From the NCBI GenBank assembly GCA_937907605.1, contig CALCYI010000061.1, positions 1 to 49,483 on the forward strand: 49,483 nt of DNA, given 5' to 3'. The translations under genes were made by a program, and so were the position numbers. This stretch comes from an uncultured Clostridia bacterium (GTDB lineage: Bacteria > Bacillota > Clostridia > Oscillospirales > Acutalibacteraceae). The notes under the pieces are model-generated. The model was not told the origin of the DNA and did not search any database. It saw nothing but the letters and a program-made list of their open reading frames with translations. Below are positions 7,954 through 15,938 of the stretch, piece by piece. How positions within the stretch are numbered: the first letter of the stretch is position 1; every line of letters starts with the position of its first letter.

Positions 7954-8517
7954 ATGACTCTTAACGAGCTTGAATTAAAGTGTAAGGACTGTACGAAATG
8001 CGCACTTTGCGAGGGCAGGACTAACCTTGTTTTCGGAATAGGCAAAAAGGACGCGGATATTATGCTCATTGGCGAGGGACCGGGCGAGCAGGAGGATTTG
8101 CAGGGCGAGCCCTTCGTCGGCAGAAGCGGAAAGCTCCTTGACAAATTCCTCGAAAGCATTGACCTTTCGAGAGAGAAAAACGTATACATAGCCAATATGG
8201 TTAAATGCCGCCCGCCCCACAACCGCGACCCGAAGCCCGAGGAGCAGGATATGTGCATAGGCTGGCTGAGGGAGCAGTTTAAGGTTATAAGACCTAAAAT
8301 AATAATCTGCGTGGGCAGAATATCGGCGCAGAAGCTTATCTCACCCGATTTCAGAGTTACTCAGCAGCACGGCGTATTTATAGAGAAAAACGGCGTGCTT
8401 ATGATGGGTACCTTCCACCCCGCCGCGATACTCAGGAACCCGAATAATAAGGAGCTCGCGTATCAGGACTGGCTCAAGGTAAGAGATAAAATTGAGGAAC
8501 TGAAGCTAAGCGTATAA
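7954..8517 (+). CDS. family 4 uracil-DNA glycosylase (4Fe-4S)
   Basis: A 187-residue UDG that removes uracil from DNA at the start of base-excision repair. The four iron-sulfur cysteines can be placed at C10, C13, C85 (KCRPPHNRDP) and C101, matching the spacing of thermophile family 4 enzymes; two further cysteines (C16, C19) lie in the N-terminal cluster. The active-site motif GEGPGEQED is at 40-48 and HPAA at 155-158. The ATG at 7954 has GAGGTG five bases upstream; the upstream GTG at 7939 is not needed. It is a single gene between the divergent pduL and tRNA-Gly. Confidence 0.9.
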   Translation: MTLNELELKCKDCTKCALCEGRTNLVFGIGKKDADIMLIGEGPGEQEDLQGEPFVGRSGKLLDKFLESIDLSREKNVYIANMVKCRPPHNRDPKPEEQDMCIGWLREQFKVIRPKIIICVGRISAQKLISPDFRVTQQHGVFIEKNGVLMMGTFHPAAILRNPNNKELAYQDWLKVRDKIEELKLSV

Positions 8518-8525
8518 ATTTTTAC

Positions 8526-8554
8526 TTGACAAATACGGTTTGCATTAGTATAAT
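8526..8554 (+). promoter_or_regulatory. consensus promoter of tRNA-Gly
   Basis: TTGACA (8526-8531), a 17-base spacer and TATAAT (8549-8554): a perfect sigma-A consensus 19 bases before the tRNA. Confidence 0.85.
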
Positions 8555-8573
8555 ACATAGTGCAAACTGAAAT

Positions 8574-8649
8574 GCGGATTTAGCTCATCCGGTAGAGCGC
8601 CACCTTGCCAAGGTGGAGGTAGCGAGTTCGAGCCTCGTAATCCGCTCCA
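8574..8649 (+). tRNA. tRNA-Gly (anticodon GCC)
   Basis: The acceptor arms GCGGATT (8574-8580) and AATCCGC (8639-8645) pair perfectly. The anticodon stem CCACC/GGTGG encloses TTGCCAA with anticodon GCC, and the T arm carries TTCGAGC. The discriminator is T8646 and CCA is encoded (8647-8649). The gene has its own consensus promoter and terminator. The gene for its synthetase, glyS, lies 1.5 kb downstream. Confidence 0.95.
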
Positions 8650-8657
8650 AAAAGAAG

Positions 8658-8690
8658 GAACGGTACCAACGGTACCGTTCTTTCTTTTTC
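8658..8690 (+). terminator. intrinsic terminator of tRNA-Gly
   Basis: GAACGGTACC (8658-8667), loop AAC and GGTACCGTTC (8671-8680), followed by a T-rich tail. Confidence 0.9.
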
Positions 8691-8714
8691 GTAATGAATT
8701 AAGGTTACTATTCT

Positions 8715-8837
8715 ATCTCCCGAAATTTGCGGTGATGCAAATTTCGGAAAGGAGAAACAACCAAAGCGGTTATTAACAAAATGCAAAGCGTTTTGTTTCG
8801 ACCGCGGAGGGTGTTTGGACGCTCGAGCCTCGTAATC
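8715..8837. repeat. palindromic element ending in a copy of the tRNA-Gly 3' end
   Basis: There is no gene here. CCGAAATTTGC (8720-8730), a six-base loop and its perfect complement (8737-8747) form an 11-bp stem. Next, GCGGT (8766-8770) and ACCGC (8801-8805) bracket a nine-pair hairpin (8776-8796, loop AAA). The block ends with TCGAGCCTCGTAATC (8823-8837), an exact 15-base copy of tRNA-Gly bases 8628-8642. A similarly built GCGGT...ACCGC hairpin lies inside the tRNA-Ser pseudogene near 17655-17709. Confidence 0.65.
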
Positions 8838-8870
8838 ATATACCCTTAGTTTGCTGAGACTTTATAAAAC

Positions 8871-8924
8871 AATCCCTCCGTCTGCCTTACGGCAGCCACC
8901 TCCCTTTACACAAGGGAGGCTAAA
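8871..8924. repeat. intergenic double-hairpin repeat
   Basis: CTGCC/GGCAG (8882-8886 with 8891-8895) and CCTCCCTT/AAGGGAGG (8899-8906 with 8912-8919) form two consecutive hairpins. I recall similar CCTCCCTTTACACAAGGGAGG units scattered between genes of gut Clostridia, but cannot check that here. Directly after the stop of the minus-strand gene ending at 8934 it could act as its terminator, because a T-rich run follows on that strand. Confidence 0.6.
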
Positions 8925-8933
8925 CGGATAATT

Positions 8934-10142
8934 TTAGTTCCATTCACTCGTTGAAGGCGGATTGTAGAAATCAGCCGGCTCTGCGGGAGCGGCGGGTTCT
9001 ACGGGTGCAACGGGCTCAACGGGAGCAACAGGCTCTGCAGGGATAACCGGCTCAGCGGGCTGAACTACGGGTTCCTGAGGAATTACAGTCGGCTGCGGCT
9101 CATATACGGGCTGCTGCGGCTGAGCGGGAGCCTGGTATGGCTGATATGCAGGCTGAACAGGCTGCTGAACGGGAGGCTGGTAAGCATTCTCCTGAGGTGC
9201 CTGATACGGCTGATAAACAGGCTGTGCAGGCTGCTGAGGCTGATAGTAATTCTGTTGCGGAGCAGCCTGAGGCTGTACGGGCTGAGCGGGTGCATATGCT
9301 GCGCCTGCTGTCCCAATTTTTTGAGCTGCCGAATAGAAGTCAGCCTCCGTAACTGTGCCCTCCTGAAGCGCTCTTGCCTTGAAGTTCTGATAGTAAAGAG
9401 CGTGTACGGTTTCGATATACGGAAGTACGTAAATGCTTGCGATACCAAAGGTAATGCCGACAAGCAGATACCATGGGATGAAGCTGAGGTCAAGCACAAA
9501 GAGCTCGCCCTTATGACCGTTCGTAATCTTCTTGGAGGTATCAAGCGCTTCCTTCCATGTCAGTTCGGAGTTCTCCGCCATAATATAAATAGCAAAATAA
9601 ACCTTATACATATAGATAATACCTGGGATTATGAAAAGAAGCGACCAGAGGAACGTGAAGATTCCCTGTAAAAGAACTAAAAGGAAACGGTTAAAATAGT
9701 TCTTGTCAAATGCCGTCTTGAAAATATATGCAAGACCTTCGCCTATTGTCTTATCCTCGCCCTTAATTAAAAGCAGGAATAAGCCCGCAAGCGTTATGGA
9801 AAGAGGCATTAATACGAGCGAAATAATACCCGAAAGACCCGAGCCAAAGCTGAAGCTTACCTGGGGCTTTGATGATGACGACGGTGCAGAATAGCTATCC
9901 ATAAAGTTGTCAATGTCGAAATCCTCTACGCCATATTCGCTGCTTCCGAACTCCTCAATGCTCGGAACCGACGGGGTGCTGTTAAGGTTACCGACGCTCT
10001 TTGCGGTAGTGACTGCCGAGGTGATGGCAGAGGCTCCGCCCATAAGCGCCGTTACGATAAGAATAACGACGAAGAGCTTAAATACCTTGCCCTTAATAAT
10101 TTCCCTTGCCTGAGATTTGATTAATCCTCTGTCAAGCTGCAT
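8934..10142 (-). CDS. DUF975-like membrane protein with Pro/Gln-rich tail
   Basis: A 402-residue protein. The N-terminal part (about 1-265) has a basic amphipathic start (KSQAREIIKGKVFKL), then several membrane helices and the LDTSKKITNGHKGELFVLDLSFI block that resembles DUF975 proteins of Firmicutes. The last 125 residues are a low-complexity tail of Gln, Pro, Tyr and Ala turning into a Pro-Val-Glu-Ala repeat and ending in NPPSTSEWN. The tail has no membrane segment and is probably disordered and cytoplasmic. AAAGGAG precedes the ATG and only 15 bases separate it from glyS, so the two are likely co-transcribed. The function is unknown. Confidence 0.75.
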   Translation of the reverse strand: MQLDRGLIKSQAREIIKGKVFKLFVVILIVTALMGGASAITSAVTTAKSVGNLNSTPSVPSIEEFGSSEYGVEDFDIDNFMDSYSAPSSSSKPQVSFSFGSGLSGIISLVLMPLSITLAGLFLLLIKGEDKTIGEGLAYIFKTAFDKNYFNRFLLVLLQGIFTFLWSLLFIIPGIIYMYKVYFAIYIMAENSELTWKEALDTSKKITNGHKGELFVLDLSFIPWYLLVGITFGIASIYVLPYIETVHALYYQNFKARALQEGTVTEADFYSAAQKIGTAGAAYAPAQPVQPQAAPQQNYYQPQQPAQPVYQPYQAPQENAYQPPVQQPVQPAYQPYQAPAQPQQPVYEPQPTVIPQEPVVQPAEPVIPAEPVAPVEPVAPVEPAAPAEPADFYNPPSTSEWN

Positions 10143-10157
10143 AATTTTTCTCCTTTA

Positions 10158-11540
10158 CTAAAACTCTAATTTATTTTCTATGAAGTCGGCAAGCTCCGAA
10201 ATAGGAAGCCTTACCTGCTCCATTGTGTCCCTGTCGCGTACGGTAACGCAGTTATCCTCAAGCGAATCAAAATCATACGTGATACAGTACGGAGTTCCGA
10301 TTTCGTCCTGACGGCGATAGCGCTTACCGATTGAGCCCGCGTCGTCATAATCGACGTTAAAGTGCTTTGAAAGCTCGTCGCATACCTTTTCAGCCTGCTC
10401 GCCGAGCTTCTTTGAAAGCGGAAGCACTGCAGCCTTAAACGGCGCAAGCGCGGGGTGGAAGTGCATTACTACGCGGGTATCGTTCTTCTCCTCATCAAGC
10501 ACCTCCTCGTCATATGCCTCGCATACAACCGCAAGGAAGAGCCTCTCTACGCCGAGCGAGGGCTCAATAACGTAAGGAATATATCTCTTACCGGTCGCCT
10601 GGTCAAAGTATTCAAGATTCTTACCTGATACGTTGATATGCTGGGTGAGGTCGTAGTCAGTTCTGTCGGCTATTCCCCAGAGCTCGCCCCAGCCGAACGG
10701 GAACATATATTCAAAGTCCGTGGTTGCCTTGGAATAGAAGGAAAGCTCCTCGGGGTCGTGGTCGCGCAGACGGAGGTTTTCCTCCTTGATACCGAGCGAA
10801 TATAACCAGTCGCGGCAGAAGCCTCTCCAATATGCAAACCATTCAAGGTCGGTGTCGGGCTCGCAGAAGAACTCAAGCTCCATCTGTTCAAATTCACGCA
10901 CGCGGAAAATGAACTTACCGGGGGTGATTTCGTTCCTGAACGACTTGCCTATCTGTGCAACGCCGAAGGGTATCTTCTTACGGGTAGTCCTCTGAATATT
11001 TGCAAAGTTTACGAATATTCCCTGTGCGGTCTCTGGACGGAGGTAAATCTCGTCCTTAGTATCCTCGGTAACGCCCTGGAAGGTCTTGAACATAAGGTTA
11101 AACTGGCGGATATCGGTAAAGTTCGTCTTGCCGCAGTTCGGGCACGGAATGTTCTTTTCCTTAATATAATTACTGAGCTGCTCGTTAGTCCATCCCGCAA
11201 CGTTAGTACCGTCAAAGTCCTCGATAAGCTGGTCTGCTCTGTGGCGCGTTTTACACTCGCAGCAGTCCATAAGCGGGTCTGAAAAGCCGCCGAGATGTCC
11301 CGAGGCAATCCAGGTCTGAGGATTCATAAGTATTGCAGAATCAAGCCCTACGTTGAGCTTGTTTTCCTGAATGAACTTTCTTCTCCAGGCTGACTTAATG
11401 TTGTTTTTCAGCTCAACGCCGAGCGGACCGTAATCCCACGTGTTCGCAAGACCTCCGTAAATCTCGGAGCCTGGGTATACGAAGCCCCTGCCCTTGCAGA
11501 GCGCTACAATCTGGTCAAGCGTTTTTTCGGTGTTTTTCAT
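10158..11540 (-). CDS. glyS: glycyl-tRNA synthetase, alpha2 class II type
   Basis: A 460-residue eukaryote/archaeal-type dimeric GlyRS that charges tRNA-Gly, instead of the alpha2beta2 GlyQ/GlyS enzyme of many bacteria. Class II motifs are visible: FRNEITP with FIFRVREFEQMELEFF (motif 2 region), GIADRTDYDLTQH and, in motif 3, EPSLGVERLFLAV. The C-terminal anticodon-binding domain covers about the last 100 residues. Four cysteines (CCECKTRH and CPNCG) form an apparent zinc knuckle in the insertion. The ATG at 11538-11540 has GGAGG seven bases upstream; the nine-codon extension to 11567 is unsupported. A TTGACT/TATAAT promoter lies just upstream and I see no T-box leader. Confidence 0.95.
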   Translation of the reverse strand: MKNTEKTLDQIVALCKGRGFVYPGSEIYGGLANTWDYGPLGVELKNNIKSAWRRKFIQENKLNVGLDSAILMNPQTWIASGHLGGFSDPLMDCCECKTRHRADQLIEDFDGTNVAGWTNEQLSNYIKEKNIPCPNCGKTNFTDIRQFNLMFKTFQGVTEDTKDEIYLRPETAQGIFVNFANIQRTTRKKIPFGVAQIGKSFRNEITPGKFIFRVREFEQMELEFFCEPDTDLEWFAYWRGFCRDWLYSLGIKEENLRLRDHDPEELSFYSKATTDFEYMFPFGWGELWGIADRTDYDLTQHINVSGKNLEYFDQATGKRYIPYVIEPSLGVERLFLAVVCEAYDEEVLDEEKNDTRVVMHFHPALAPFKAAVLPLSKKLGEQAEKVCDELSKHFNVDYDDAGSIGKRYRRQDEIGTPYCITYDFDSLEDNCVTVRDRDTMEQVRLPISELADFIENKLEF

Positions 11541-11579
11541 TGGGTATCCTCCGTGAACATTATACAAATTTCCAGAATT

Positions 11580-11608
11580 ATTATACTATTTAACCTATTA
11601 ATAGTCAA
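11580..11608 (-). promoter_or_regulatory. predicted glyS promoter
   Basis: On the minus strand TTGACT (11603-11608) and TATAAT (11580-11585) are 17 bases apart, 39 bases before the glyS start. The short leader leaves no room for a glycine T-box. Confidence 0.65.
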
Positions 11609-11656
11609 TATAATTATTAGTTATTTATTAGTTATAATCTTATTAATAATTTACTC

Positions 11657-11685
11657 TTGTATCATTAATAATTTTAATGTATAAT
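11657..11685 (+). promoter_or_regulatory. predicted promoter of the Nudix operon
   Basis: TTGTAT (11657-11662) and TATAAT (11680-11685) are 17 bases apart. It would start a leader of about 108 bases. Confidence 0.6.
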
Positions 11686-11691
11686 ATACCC

Positions 11692-11799
11692 ATATTATCG
11701 TGGAGGAGTCTATATTGTGGTTAGTCTTCCATAGTTTTCAAGGCAGAGACAGCCGTAGCTTATAACGGTTAATACGCTCTGCGCAACGGTGGTGAAATA
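11692..11799 (+). promoter_or_regulatory. structured 5' leader of the Nudix operon, unidentified
   Basis: After the promoter the leader can fold as TGGAGGA (11701-11707) with TCTTCCA (11725-11731, one G-U pair). A two-tier stem follows: GCAGAG (11743-11748) with CTCTGC (11777-11782), and inside it AGCCGT (11751-11756) with ACGGTT (11765-11770, one G-U pair). A second ACGGT (11786-11790) lies against the ribosome binding site GGTGGTG and could compete for the same CCGT. I do not recognise a known riboswitch class. Confidence 0.5.
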
Positions 11800-12516
11800 A
11801 TGCTCGGGAAATACGCAAGAGTCAGGATAACCAATCCTATCGGCTCTACTAACGATTCGGGCGGCACCTATCCATTAAATTTCGGCACTGTATACGGCAA
11901 TGAGAACCAGACGGCGTTCATTATGGGTATTCATCATCCCGTAAGGAACTTTGACGGCAGGGTTATCGCCGTGCTTTACAACAGAAAAGAAAAGCACTAT
12001 ATATGGATAGTAGCGCCCAAAAGCACACGCTTTATTATTAACGATATCAAAAAGTATATCGACCTTGAAAACGATTATAAAAATTACCGTATCGACTGCT
12101 TATATGAAAGCAGCTGCGGTGCCGTTGTTTTCAGGGATATTCGCGGCGAGGTAAGGTATCTCCTTATCAAGAATAAGCACTCGGCAAACTGGGGCTTCCC
12201 TAAGGGGCATATCGAGGAAAACGAGACAAAGCAGGAAACCGCGTACCGCGAGGTGCTTGAGGAAACGGGAATTCATATCAGCATAATCGACGGCTTTGAA
12301 TCCACCTCAAGATACAAAATCAAGGATAAAATCGAAAAAAAGGTAACCATTTTCATAGGCACGACTAAGGATACCTCTACGATTATCCAGCAAAGCGAGA
12401 TTGAGGATTATATCTGGCTCACCTACGACAGGGCGATGAGCCTGCTTAAGTTTGAAAACGACAAGAATATACTCAAATCCGCTAACGAATACTTAAACCA
12501 AAATAATATTATTTAG
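11800..12516 (+). CDS. PPase-like domain fused to Nudix hydrolase
   Basis: A 238-residue two-domain protein. The N-terminal 95 residues (GKYARVRITNPIGS, YPLNFGTVYG, FDGRVIAVLY, YIWIVAPKS) resemble the small inorganic-pyrophosphatase-annotated domain found in Clostridia. Residues about 98-235 are a Nudix domain with a complete box: Gly136, Glu142, then REVLEETGI (150-158), preceded by WGFPKGH as in dinucleoside-tetraphosphate hydrolases. Cleavage of a nucleoside diphosphate-linked compound is likely; the exact substrate is unknown. It is the first gene of a four-gene operon and starts after a structured leader. The domain pairing is known in Clostridia as far as I recall. Confidence 0.85.
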   Translation: MLGKYARVRITNPIGSTNDSGGTYPLNFGTVYGNENQTAFIMGIHHPVRNFDGRVIAVLYNRKEKHYIWIVAPKSTRFIINDIKKYIDLENDYKNYRIDCLYESSCGAVVFRDIRGEVRYLLIKNKHSANWGFPKGHIEENETKQETAYREVLEETGIHISIIDGFESTSRYKIKDKIEKKVTIFIGTTKDTSTIIQQSEIEDYIWLTYDRAMSLLKFENDKNILKSANEYLNQNNII

Positions 12517-12527
12517 GAGTTCTGTTT

Positions 12528-13037
12528 ATGATACAACACTTCTGTCAGCAGCTTCAGGAATTCCTCTCTTCGCACGGCGTTCCAGACTGGCTTGTTGTTT
12601 TTATAATCTCGCTGTTTCCGATTCTTGAATGCAGGCTCGGTATGTTTACCGCTATCGTCCTGCTTCAGATGAACACCTTTAAGGGCTTTATCATAAGCTT
12701 TATCGGAAACCTTATTCCGATTCCGTTTATCCTTATACTCATTAATAAGATATTCGAATGGCTTAAAAAGATTCCCGGAGTCTGCAAGCCGATAATCTGG
12801 CTCGAGGAGCACACACTCAAGAAAAAGGATAAGATTGACAAGTACGGAATTTGGGGGCTGCTGCTGTTCGTGGCAATTCCCCTTCCGGGTACGGGCGGCT
12901 GGACGGGCGCGCTCCTCGCGTCGCTGCTTCACCTTGACCGTAAAAAGAGCTTCGGCGTTATCGCAACAGGAGTATTTATCGCAGGGCTTATTATATCCAT
13001 CCTCAGCCTTATCGTAGGAGAGGCGGTATTCGGATAA
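12528..13037 (+). CDS. small multidrug-export-like membrane protein (COG2426)
   Basis: A 169-residue protein with about four to five membrane segments and the family pattern FIISLFPILECRLGMFTAI near the start and FVAIPLPGTGGWTGALLASLL in the second half, where Pro-Gly-Thr-Gly forms a conserved re-entrant loop. It matches Sm_multidrug_ex proteins, which belong to the wider DedA/SNARE-associated membrane group; a transport role is by family name, not proven. AGGAG precedes the ATG. It sits 11 bases after the Nudix gene and its stop overlaps the next start by one base, so it is translationally coupled. Confidence 0.8.
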   Translation: MIQHFCQQLQEFLSSHGVPDWLVVFIISLFPILECRLGMFTAIVLLQMNTFKGFIISFIGNLIPIPFILILINKIFEWLKKIPGVCKPIIWLEEHTLKKKDKIDKYGIWGLLLFVAIPLPGTGGWTGALLASLLHLDRKKSFGVIATGVFIAGLIISILSLIVGEAVFG

Positions 13038-14212
13038 TGAGGGACGAAATACTGTATTTAACCGAGCTTTGCAGAGGCTATCTTAATTCGGATGAGGTAA
13101 CGCTGAAGGAAAATATCGACTATTCCCTCCTCTATTCCGTGTCAAAGAGCCATAACCTTAGCCCCACCCTCTTCTGCGTAATCAACACGAGCAAAAACAA
13201 GGAGCTCGTACCCGAAGAGGTCTTTAAGAAATTCGAAAATGATTTCTACGAAGCATATATGAGGCATGATCTTCAGCAGAAGATTATTGACGAGCTTAAA
13301 GAGGTGCTCGGCGGAGGAGGCATACGCCACGTATTTTTCAAGGGCGCTGAGATTAAGGAGTACTACCCCGTTCCGCAGGCGCGCGTTATGGGGGATATTG
13401 ACGTACTCATTGACGCCGATAAGCGCGACAGGGCAAAAAAGCTGCTCACCGATAACGGTTTTGAGCTTATTAATTCAAACGGTCCCGTTTACGATTACTC
13501 AAAGGACGGGATTAAAATAGAGGTTCACACAAGGATTATCAGCGGCAAGGTGGGCAACGCCTACGCCGAGGAGGGCTTCATAGACGCCGTTGACAACGCG
13601 GTATATATCGGCTCTACAGGATATCTTGATAAGAGCTATCACTTTGCATACCTCATAGCCCATATCGCGCACCATTTCTGGTTCTACGGAGCGGGAATAA
13701 AGCTGATACTCGACCTTGCAGTAATGCAAAGGGATTTTAATATCGACTACGACGCCGTGTTTAAAAAGCTTGATGAAATCGGGCTCGGTGATTTCGGAAG
13801 AGTAATTTTGAGCGTATGTTATAAATGGTTCGGCACGGGACAGAGCTATACCAACGATACGGAAAAGACGGAGCGTTTCCTTTTAAGCCACGGCGCGTTC
13901 GGAAAGGCTAACCGCAATAACGCCGCGGTAGTTACCCGCAAGGAGCTCGAAAACGGAAAAAACAGCTCCTCCCTGCTGACAAAAATCAAGCTGCTTTTCC
14001 CGTCTTATGAAAAGCTCAAATATATCCCGTACATTAAGTTCATCGAGGGCAGACCTTACCTCACACCTGCAGCATGGGTTTACAGGATTTATTATAATTT
14101 TAAATACCGCCGCGACTTCATTAAGTCCGCGACTGAAAAAATAGGCAGTGATGAAACGAAAAGCGACGCTGAAAAGGAGCTCGCTTACTTTAAGGAGATA
14201 GGATTGTTATGA
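13037..14212 (+). CDS. nucleotidyltransferase-like protein (NTP_transf_5 type)
   Basis: A 391-residue cytosolic protein. The core YPVPQARVMGDIDVLIDAD, preceded by the FFKGAEIKEYY lead-in and followed by AKKLLTDNGFEL, matches the family of uncharacterised nucleotidyltransferases with an aminoglycoside-transferase-like fold; GDIDVLI provides the metal-binding Asp pair. A conserved middle HIAHHFWFYGAGIKLILDLAVM fits members found near cell-surface polysaccharide genes. It overlaps the previous gene by one base and the next by four. The substrate is unknown. Confidence 0.78.
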   Translation: MRDEILYLTELCRGYLNSDEVTLKENIDYSLLYSVSKSHNLSPTLFCVINTSKNKELVPEEVFKKFENDFYEAYMRHDLQQKIIDELKEVLGGGGIRHVFFKGAEIKEYYPVPQARVMGDIDVLIDADKRDRAKKLLTDNGFELINSNGPVYDYSKDGIKIEVHTRIISGKVGNAYAEEGFIDAVDNAVYIGSTGYLDKSYHFAYLIAHIAHHFWFYGAGIKLILDLAVMQRDFNIDYDAVFKKLDEIGLGDFGRVILSVCYKWFGTGQSYTNDTEKTERFLLSHGAFGKANRNNAAVVTRKELENGKNSSSLLTKIKLLFPSYEKLKYIPYIKFIEGRPYLTPAAWVYRIYYNFKYRRDFIKSATEKIGSDETKSDAEKELAYFKEIGLL

Positions 14213-15930
14213 CACCTGCAATTATTATCATCTGTTCAATTCTTGCAATACTCCTCGTAATCTTTATTACGTGGTTCCTTGCGATGAAGGCTGACGGAAA
14301 ATGTCCGCTTTGCATACTAAAATCCTTCGGAAGAAGAAAGCTTACGATTGATTTAAGCAAGGAAAACGACTACTCAAACCGCGCCGCTCAGACTCCTATT
14401 ATGGGCTGGTCGAGCTGGAATACGCTTCGCAACCATATTGACGAGGATTCCATATATGATACGGCGAAGGCTATGGTGGATACGGGGCTTGCAGACGCAG
14501 GATATAAATACGTTAACATAGACGACTGCTGGCAGAGCTCCATGCGCGACCAGGACGGTAAGCTCCAGGGCGACCTTGAAACCTTCCCCTCGGGAATGGA
14601 GGCGCTGTGTACTAAGATTAACGACCTCGGGCTTAAGATGGGACTCTATTCATCAAACGGTACGAACACCTGCGAGGATTTACCTGCCTCCCTCGGCAAC
14701 GAGGAGCTTGACGCAAAGACGATTGCCTCCTGGGGCGTTGAATACTGGAAGTACGACTTCTGCCACCACAAGAACTTAAGCGGCTCAGTACCGATAATCG
14801 AATATATCGACATCAGCCGCTTCGGTCATCACAGCGAATACCGTCTTGAGCCGAAAATGGCAAAGTTCACGGGACGCGCCAAGGTCGTAAAATGCAACGA
14901 TTTACCTACTAAAAAGGGTATCGGCTTCCTCAACCACGGCGCTGGAACGGCGAGCTTTTCGCTCAGCGTGCTCGACGAAGGCTGGTACGTTATGACAATC
15001 CACTTCCATAAGAACCTGCTCAACCGCAAGCAGTATATGCAGGTAATCATTAACGGAAAGCTTTACGAGGTTCACTTCCCGTCGGGACGTTCCTTCACCC
15101 CCGACGCAAGAGTTCAGCTTGAAATCAGGCTTACCTCCGGCGAAAACATTATAACCCTCCAAAACCCGATTGTTACTATGGCGGACTCCTCCTACACTCA
15201 GTACAGGCGTATGGGCGAGGCGCTTAAGGAGGCTTCGTCAGCGTGGGCGCTGTTCACAAAAACCGAGGAAAAGCCCATTACATACTCAATCTGTGAATGG
15301 GGCTTCGCGGCTCCGTGGAACTGGGGCGCGAAGGCGGGCAATATGTGGCGTACCACGATGGATATTTTCCCGAACTGGAGGAGCATTGTACATATCTACA
15401 ACCGCACTATAAAGCTCTATGAGCACGCGTCCCCCGGTCACGTAAACGACCCCGATATGCTCGAGGTCGGCAACGGAAAACTCACCGCCGAGGAAAACAA
15501 GGCGCACTTCTCTCTTTGGTGTATGATGGCGGCTCCGCTCGTGCTCGGTAACGACCTTCGCAAGCTTGTTAATCCGTCAAAGGAGAATTCAATTCTGCTC
15601 GGTATTTTAACAAATCCGAACCTTATTGAAATTGACCAGGACGAGCTTGTTAAGCCCGCAAAGAAAATCGGCAAGCAGGGCAGCATTGATATTATCGCAA
15701 GACCGCTTGCAAACGGCGATACGGCGCTGTGCTTCTTTAATAAATCGAATAAAAAGCGCCCGATAGAGTTCAAGATAAGCGAGCTTGATAAAGAAAAATA
15801 TCTCAATTTCAGGCGTTCAAATAACGGCTACGACATCCACGATTTATGGTCGGACAGCACGATAACCCACGACACGATTAACGCCAATGTACCCAAGCAC
15901 GGCGTTAAGGTTTACAGAATATCAATATAG
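14209..15930 (+). CDS. membrane-anchored GH27 alpha-galactosidase with inserted domain
   Basis: A 573-residue glycosidase predicted to release terminal alpha-galactose. Residues 3-25 are a membrane anchor. The GH27 barrel begins at QTPIMGWSSWN (61-71); the nucleophile is Asp183 in WKYDFC and the acid/base Asp lies in NDPDML (413-418). Between the two halves, about residues 205-325, sits a beta-rich insert (FTGRAKVVKCND, GWYVMTIHF, RVQLEIRLTSGENIITL) resembling a CBM6/35-type carbohydrate-binding module. The ATG overlaps the previous stop by four bases and this is the last gene of the operon. Anchoring next to the cell suggests trimming of galactosides at the surface, though the orientation across the membrane is not provable here. 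Confidence 0.88.
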   Translation: MTPAIIIICSILAILLVIFITWFLAMKADGKCPLCILKSFGRRKLTIDLSKENDYSNRAAQTPIMGWSSWNTLRNHIDEDSIYDTAKAMVDTGLADAGYKYVNIDDCWQSSMRDQDGKLQGDLETFPSGMEALCTKINDLGLKMGLYSSNGTNTCEDLPASLGNEELDAKTIASWGVEYWKYDFCHHKNLSGSVPIIEYIDISRFGHHSEYRLEPKMAKFTGRAKVVKCNDLPTKKGIGFLNHGAGTASFSLSVLDEGWYVMTIHFHKNLLNRKQYMQVIINGKLYEVHFPSGRSFTPDARVQLEIRLTSGENIITLQNPIVTMADSSYTQYRRMGEALKEASSAWALFTKTEEKPITYSICEWGFAAPWNWGAKAGNMWRTTMDIFPNWRSIVHIYNRTIKLYEHASPGHVNDPDMLEVGNGKLTAEENKAHFSLWCMMAAPLVLGNDLRKLVNPSKENSILLGILTNPNLIEIDQDELVKPAKKIGKQGSIDIIARPLANGDTALCFFNKSNKKRPIEFKISELDKEKYLNFRRSNNGYDIHDLWSDSTITHDTINANVPKHGVKVYRISI

Positions 15931-15938
15931 AATAGTTA

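Noticed and set aside
8574..8837. Phage or integrative element attachment site at tRNA-Gly
   Set aside because: The 3'-end copy is only about 195 bases away and no integrase or other element genes are present.
11541..11799. Glycine T-box upstream of glyS
   Set aside because: Only 39 bases separate the -10 from the start; no stem I, AGTA or terminator/antiterminator is present.
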